A stretch of DNA of 7,676 nt from Alkalibaculum bacchi (GTDB lineage: Bacteria > Bacillota > Clostridia > Eubacteriales > Alkalibacteraceae), in the NCBI RefSeq assembly GCF_937875145.1, contig NZ_CALNCS010000228.1:1-7676 (forward strand). Direction: 5' to 3'. Below the pieces are notes generated by a model that saw nothing but the letters and a program-made list of their open reading frames with translations, was not told the origin of the DNA and searched no databases. The position numbers were made by a program, and so were the translations under genes. Shown piece after piece: positions 6,128 to 7,676 of the stretch (the stretch's first letter is position 1; each line of letters starts with the position of its first letter).

Positions 6128-6163
6128 AGTAGCCCCATCAATTTCATAATTGATGGGGCTACT
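6128..6163 (+). other. second strong intercistronic hairpin without T-run
   Basis: Positions 6128-6143 and 6148-6163 form a perfect 16-base-pair stem closed by the tetraloop TCAT, 12 bases after the aldolase 2 stop. A T-run lies before the hairpin (6117-6123) but none after it (TTGTACTGGG), so it is not a canonical terminator. Both this hairpin and the one at 4202-4240 end in CTACTTG on the right side. The last seven bases here, GCTACTT (6158-6164), can also pair with AAGTAGC at 6184-6190, close to the Shine-Dalgarno of the kinase gene. Confidence 0.85.
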
Positions 6164-6207
6164 TGTACTGGGAATTTCAGTATAAGTAGCTCTGAGAGGT
6201 ATTTGGA

Positions 6208-7083
6208 ATGGACAAGATTGGTGCAATAGAAGCAGGTGGAACAAAAATGGTCCTTGCTGTCTGTAATAAAGCGGGGAGCATAATAGAAAGGAGAGAAATT
6301 CCTACTACTGAACCTAGTGATTGCCTGCCTAAGATTATTGCTTGGTTTAAAGGCCGTAATATTGGCTCTCTTGGGATTGGTGCTTTTGGTCCAACCTGCG
6401 TTAACCCTAAAGATCCCAGATTTGGACAAATTCTGGATACTCCAAAAGTTGGTTGGAGGCATTTTAATTTCCTTAATGCACTCTCAGAAAGTTTTCATGT
6501 TCCTATTGGTTACGACACTGATGCTAATGCCGCATGTTTAGGAGAAGTGGTGTTTGGTGCTGCAAAAGGTCTTGACCATGTGGTATATGTTACTGTAGGT
6601 ACAGGTATTGGGGTTGGTGTCATGGTGCGTGGGCACCTTCTTCATGGAATGCTTCATCCTGAAGCAGGTCATATTAGAATTACTAAAGAGATTAATGATA
6701 TAGGTAAAAGTGTTTGCCCCTATCACAGTGATTGTTTAGAGGGTTTAGCTTCAGGTCCTTCTATAGAGTCTAGATGGGGTAATAGGGCTGAAAACCTAGC
6801 AAAGCAGTTTGAGGTGTGGGATCTAGAAAGCTCTTATCTCGCTAAAGGTCTAGCGACATATATTCTTTGTTATTCACCTCAACGAATTATTTTAGGAGGG
6901 GGTGTTATGTATCAAAAGCAACTTTTCCCTCTTATAAGAAGAAAGGTCCTCGAAAGCTTGGGTGGTTATATTTCTACACCTGAGATTCATAGTATCAATA
7001 ATTATATTATACCACCTGGTTGTCATGGCGATCAAGGTATTCTTGGGGCAGTAGAACTAGCTCGTCAAGCTTGTGATATTTAG
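6208..7083 (+). CDS. ROK-family sugar kinase, fructokinase-like
   Basis: The 291-residue protein belongs to the ROK kinases and most resembles the zinc-containing fructokinase group (ScrK/YdhR-like), which transfers phosphate from ATP to the 6-hydroxyl of fructose or related hexoses in the cytoplasm. Visible motifs: GAIEAGGTK (5-13, first phosphate loop), GIGAFGPT (56-63), YDTDANAACLGE with catalytic Asp105, VTVGTGIGVGV (128-138, second phosphate loop), the zinc site HPEAGH...CPYHSDC (His155, Cys170, His173, Cys176) and ILGGGV (228-233). Length is normal. GAGAGG (6194-6199) sits eight bases before the ATG. The gene follows the second hairpin and precedes EIIA. In a PTS operon the sugar already enters phosphorylated, so the kinase may serve sugar that arrives unphosphorylated or is released inside. 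A role on a sugar phosphate has no known precedent and would be a guess. Confidence 0.9.
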   Translation: MDKIGAIEAGGTKMVLAVCNKAGSIIERREIPTTEPSDCLPKIIAWFKGRNIGSLGIGAFGPTCVNPKDPRFGQILDTPKVGWRHFNFLNALSESFHVPIGYDTDANAACLGEVVFGAAKGLDHVVYVTVGTGIGVGVMVRGHLLHGMLHPEAGHIRITKEINDIGKSVCPYHSDCLEGLASGPSIESRWGNRAENLAKQFEVWDLESSYLAKGLATYILCYSPQRIILGGGVMYQKQLFPLIRRKVLESLGGYISTPEIHSINNYIIPPGCHGDQGILGAVELARQACDI

Positions 7084-7102
7084 TTTTAGTATATTTAATT
7101 AT

Positions 7103-7110
7103 AAGGAGAT
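7103..7110 (+). promoter_or_regulatory. Shine-Dalgarno that decides the EIIA start
   Basis: AAGGAGAT, seven bases before ATG 7118, is the best ribosome binding site in the operon. It rules out the in-frame ATG at 7073, which would overlap the kinase gene and add 15 residues without family resemblance. Confidence 0.85.
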
Positions 7111-7117
7111 ACTACTA

Positions 7118-7576
7118 ATGGAATTTTTATCAAGTAAAAATATTATGCTAGATCAATGCGCAGACAGCCGCTATGAAGTTCTGCAATTAATATCGCATAG
7201 AGCTAAACAGCTGCATATTACAGATAATGCTGATGATGTATATAAATCTTTTTTAGATAGGGAAAAATTAGGTGTAACAGGGATGACGGAGGGTTTTGCA
7301 ATACCGCATGCAAAATGTGCTGCAATTAATCAAGCCGCTATTATACTTTTTAAAAATGATAAAAAATTGGATTGGCCCTCTTTTGATGATAAGCCAGTAG
7401 ATATAATTATTGCGCTTTTTGTACCTGATTGTGAAGCAGGTACAACACATATTAAATTACTTTCGAAGACGGCTGTTCTACTAATGGATGATGATTTTAA
7501 AAAACTAGTACGTAGCACATCGGATCCTCAAGGTATTGTAGATGCTATTAATATGGAACTTGAAAAAGATGACTAA
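7118..7576 (+). CDS. PTS fructose/mannitol-type EIIA component
   Basis: The 152-residue protein is a single EIIA domain of the fructose/mannitol family. It takes phosphate from HPr (or an HPr-like domain) and passes it to EIIB. The active-site loop is GVTGMTEGFAIPHAK (52-66), with the phosphorylated His64 and the conserved DREKLG just before it. A second conserved His (His111 in AGTTHIKLL) lies in the position typical of the family. Length is that of a free-standing EIIA. It is the last gene of the visible operon, 34 bases after the kinase, and completes the EIIB-EIIC set at the operon's start. Splitting the three PTS components, with EIIA last and behind the metabolic genes, is less usual than a fused FruA. 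No clear terminator follows in the remaining 100 AT-rich bases, so the operon might continue outside the window. Confidence 0.93.
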   Translation: MEFLSSKNIMLDQCADSRYEVLQLISHRAKQLHITDNADDVYKSFLDREKLGVTGMTEGFAIPHAKCAAINQAAIILFKNDKKLDWPSFDDKPVDIIIALFVPDCEAGTTHIKLLSKTAVLLMDDDFKKLVRSTSDPQGIVDAINMELEKDD

Positions 7577-7676
7577 ATTATATATATGAATTTTAAATGG
7601 GAGATTGAAGCTAATACGATATGGCATTATTTAAAATGAATAATCCAAAATTATAAAAAAATAATTATATATAATT

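Noticed and set aside
7073..7117. Upstream start for EIIA that would overlap the kinase gene
   Set aside because: No ribosome binding site, and the added residues do not belong to the EIIA family; AAGGAGAT points to 7118.
7586..7639. Small plus-strand frame of 17 codons after EIIA (starts MNFKWEIEAN)
   Set aside because: No Shine-Dalgarno, very short and in AT-rich DNA where chance frames of this size are expected.
7663..7676. Perfect palindrome AATTATATATAATT at the window end
   Set aside because: Low-complexity A/T sequence cut by the window edge; palindromes of this kind arise easily by chance.
1..7676. CRISPR array, rRNA, complete insertion sequence, toxin-antitoxin or defence genes
   Set aside because: No spaced direct repeats, rRNA-like sequence, transposase motifs or pairs of small overlapping genes were found.

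Overview
The window holds a single-strand sugar-utilisation locus (about 1560-7580) next to the wreck of a phage or ICE-type integrase (171-955, minus strand). The organism is a bacterium with a phosphotransferase system (PTS). The operon is AT-rich with good Shine-Dalgarno sites, while the integrase remnant is clearly GC-richer. That mixture and the style of the integrase fit a Coriobacteriia/Atopobiaceae-like actinobacterium or a Bacillota member; this taxonomic guess is weak.

Layout. 1-170: no gene; a possible minus-strand terminator at the very edge. 171-955: tyrosine recombinase pseudogene, with its N-terminal part missing and its catalytic domain split by a one-base frameshift at a G5 run. 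956-1635: about 680 bases without a convincing gene. It contains a hairpin plus T-run on the minus strand at the integrase breakpoint, a (CTT)8 microsatellite, a 54-base imperfect inverted repeat, an A/T palindrome, and the promoter and candidate operator of the regulator gene. 1636-2508: RpiR/SIS-family regulator. 2509-2749: regulatory gap with a promoter, a structured inverted repeat, a second copy of the candidate operator and a GC palindrome. 2750-7576: six genes in a row on the plus strand: fructose-type PTS EIIB, EIIC, two different class II ketose-(bis)phosphate aldolases, a ROK-family sugar kinase with the fructokinase zinc motif, and PTS EIIA.

How the genes probably work together. 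EIIA (His64) and EIIB (Cys9) relay phosphate from the general PTS proteins, which must be encoded elsewhere, to a sugar carried by EIIC. The sugar phosphate is expected to be a ketose phosphate, because two class II aldolases follow, each with its metal ligands and catalytic Asp intact. The aldolases would give DHAP plus a C3 aldehyde or aldehyde phosphate. The ROK kinase would phosphorylate a free sugar, or possibly another intermediate. No PfkB-type 1-phosphofructokinase (FruK) is present, so this is not the textbook fru operon and the substrate is unknown. The SIS domain of the RpiR protein probably senses the phosphosugar.

Two strong intercistronic hairpins without T-runs (4202-4240 and 6128-6163) divide the transcript into three parts: EIIB-EIIC, the aldolase pair, and kinase-EIIA. 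Related 15-base near-palindromes occur upstream of both the regulator gene and the PTS operon, which suggests autoregulation plus operon control by the same protein. The most interesting material is the unusual enzyme set, the paired hairpins and the shared operator candidate.
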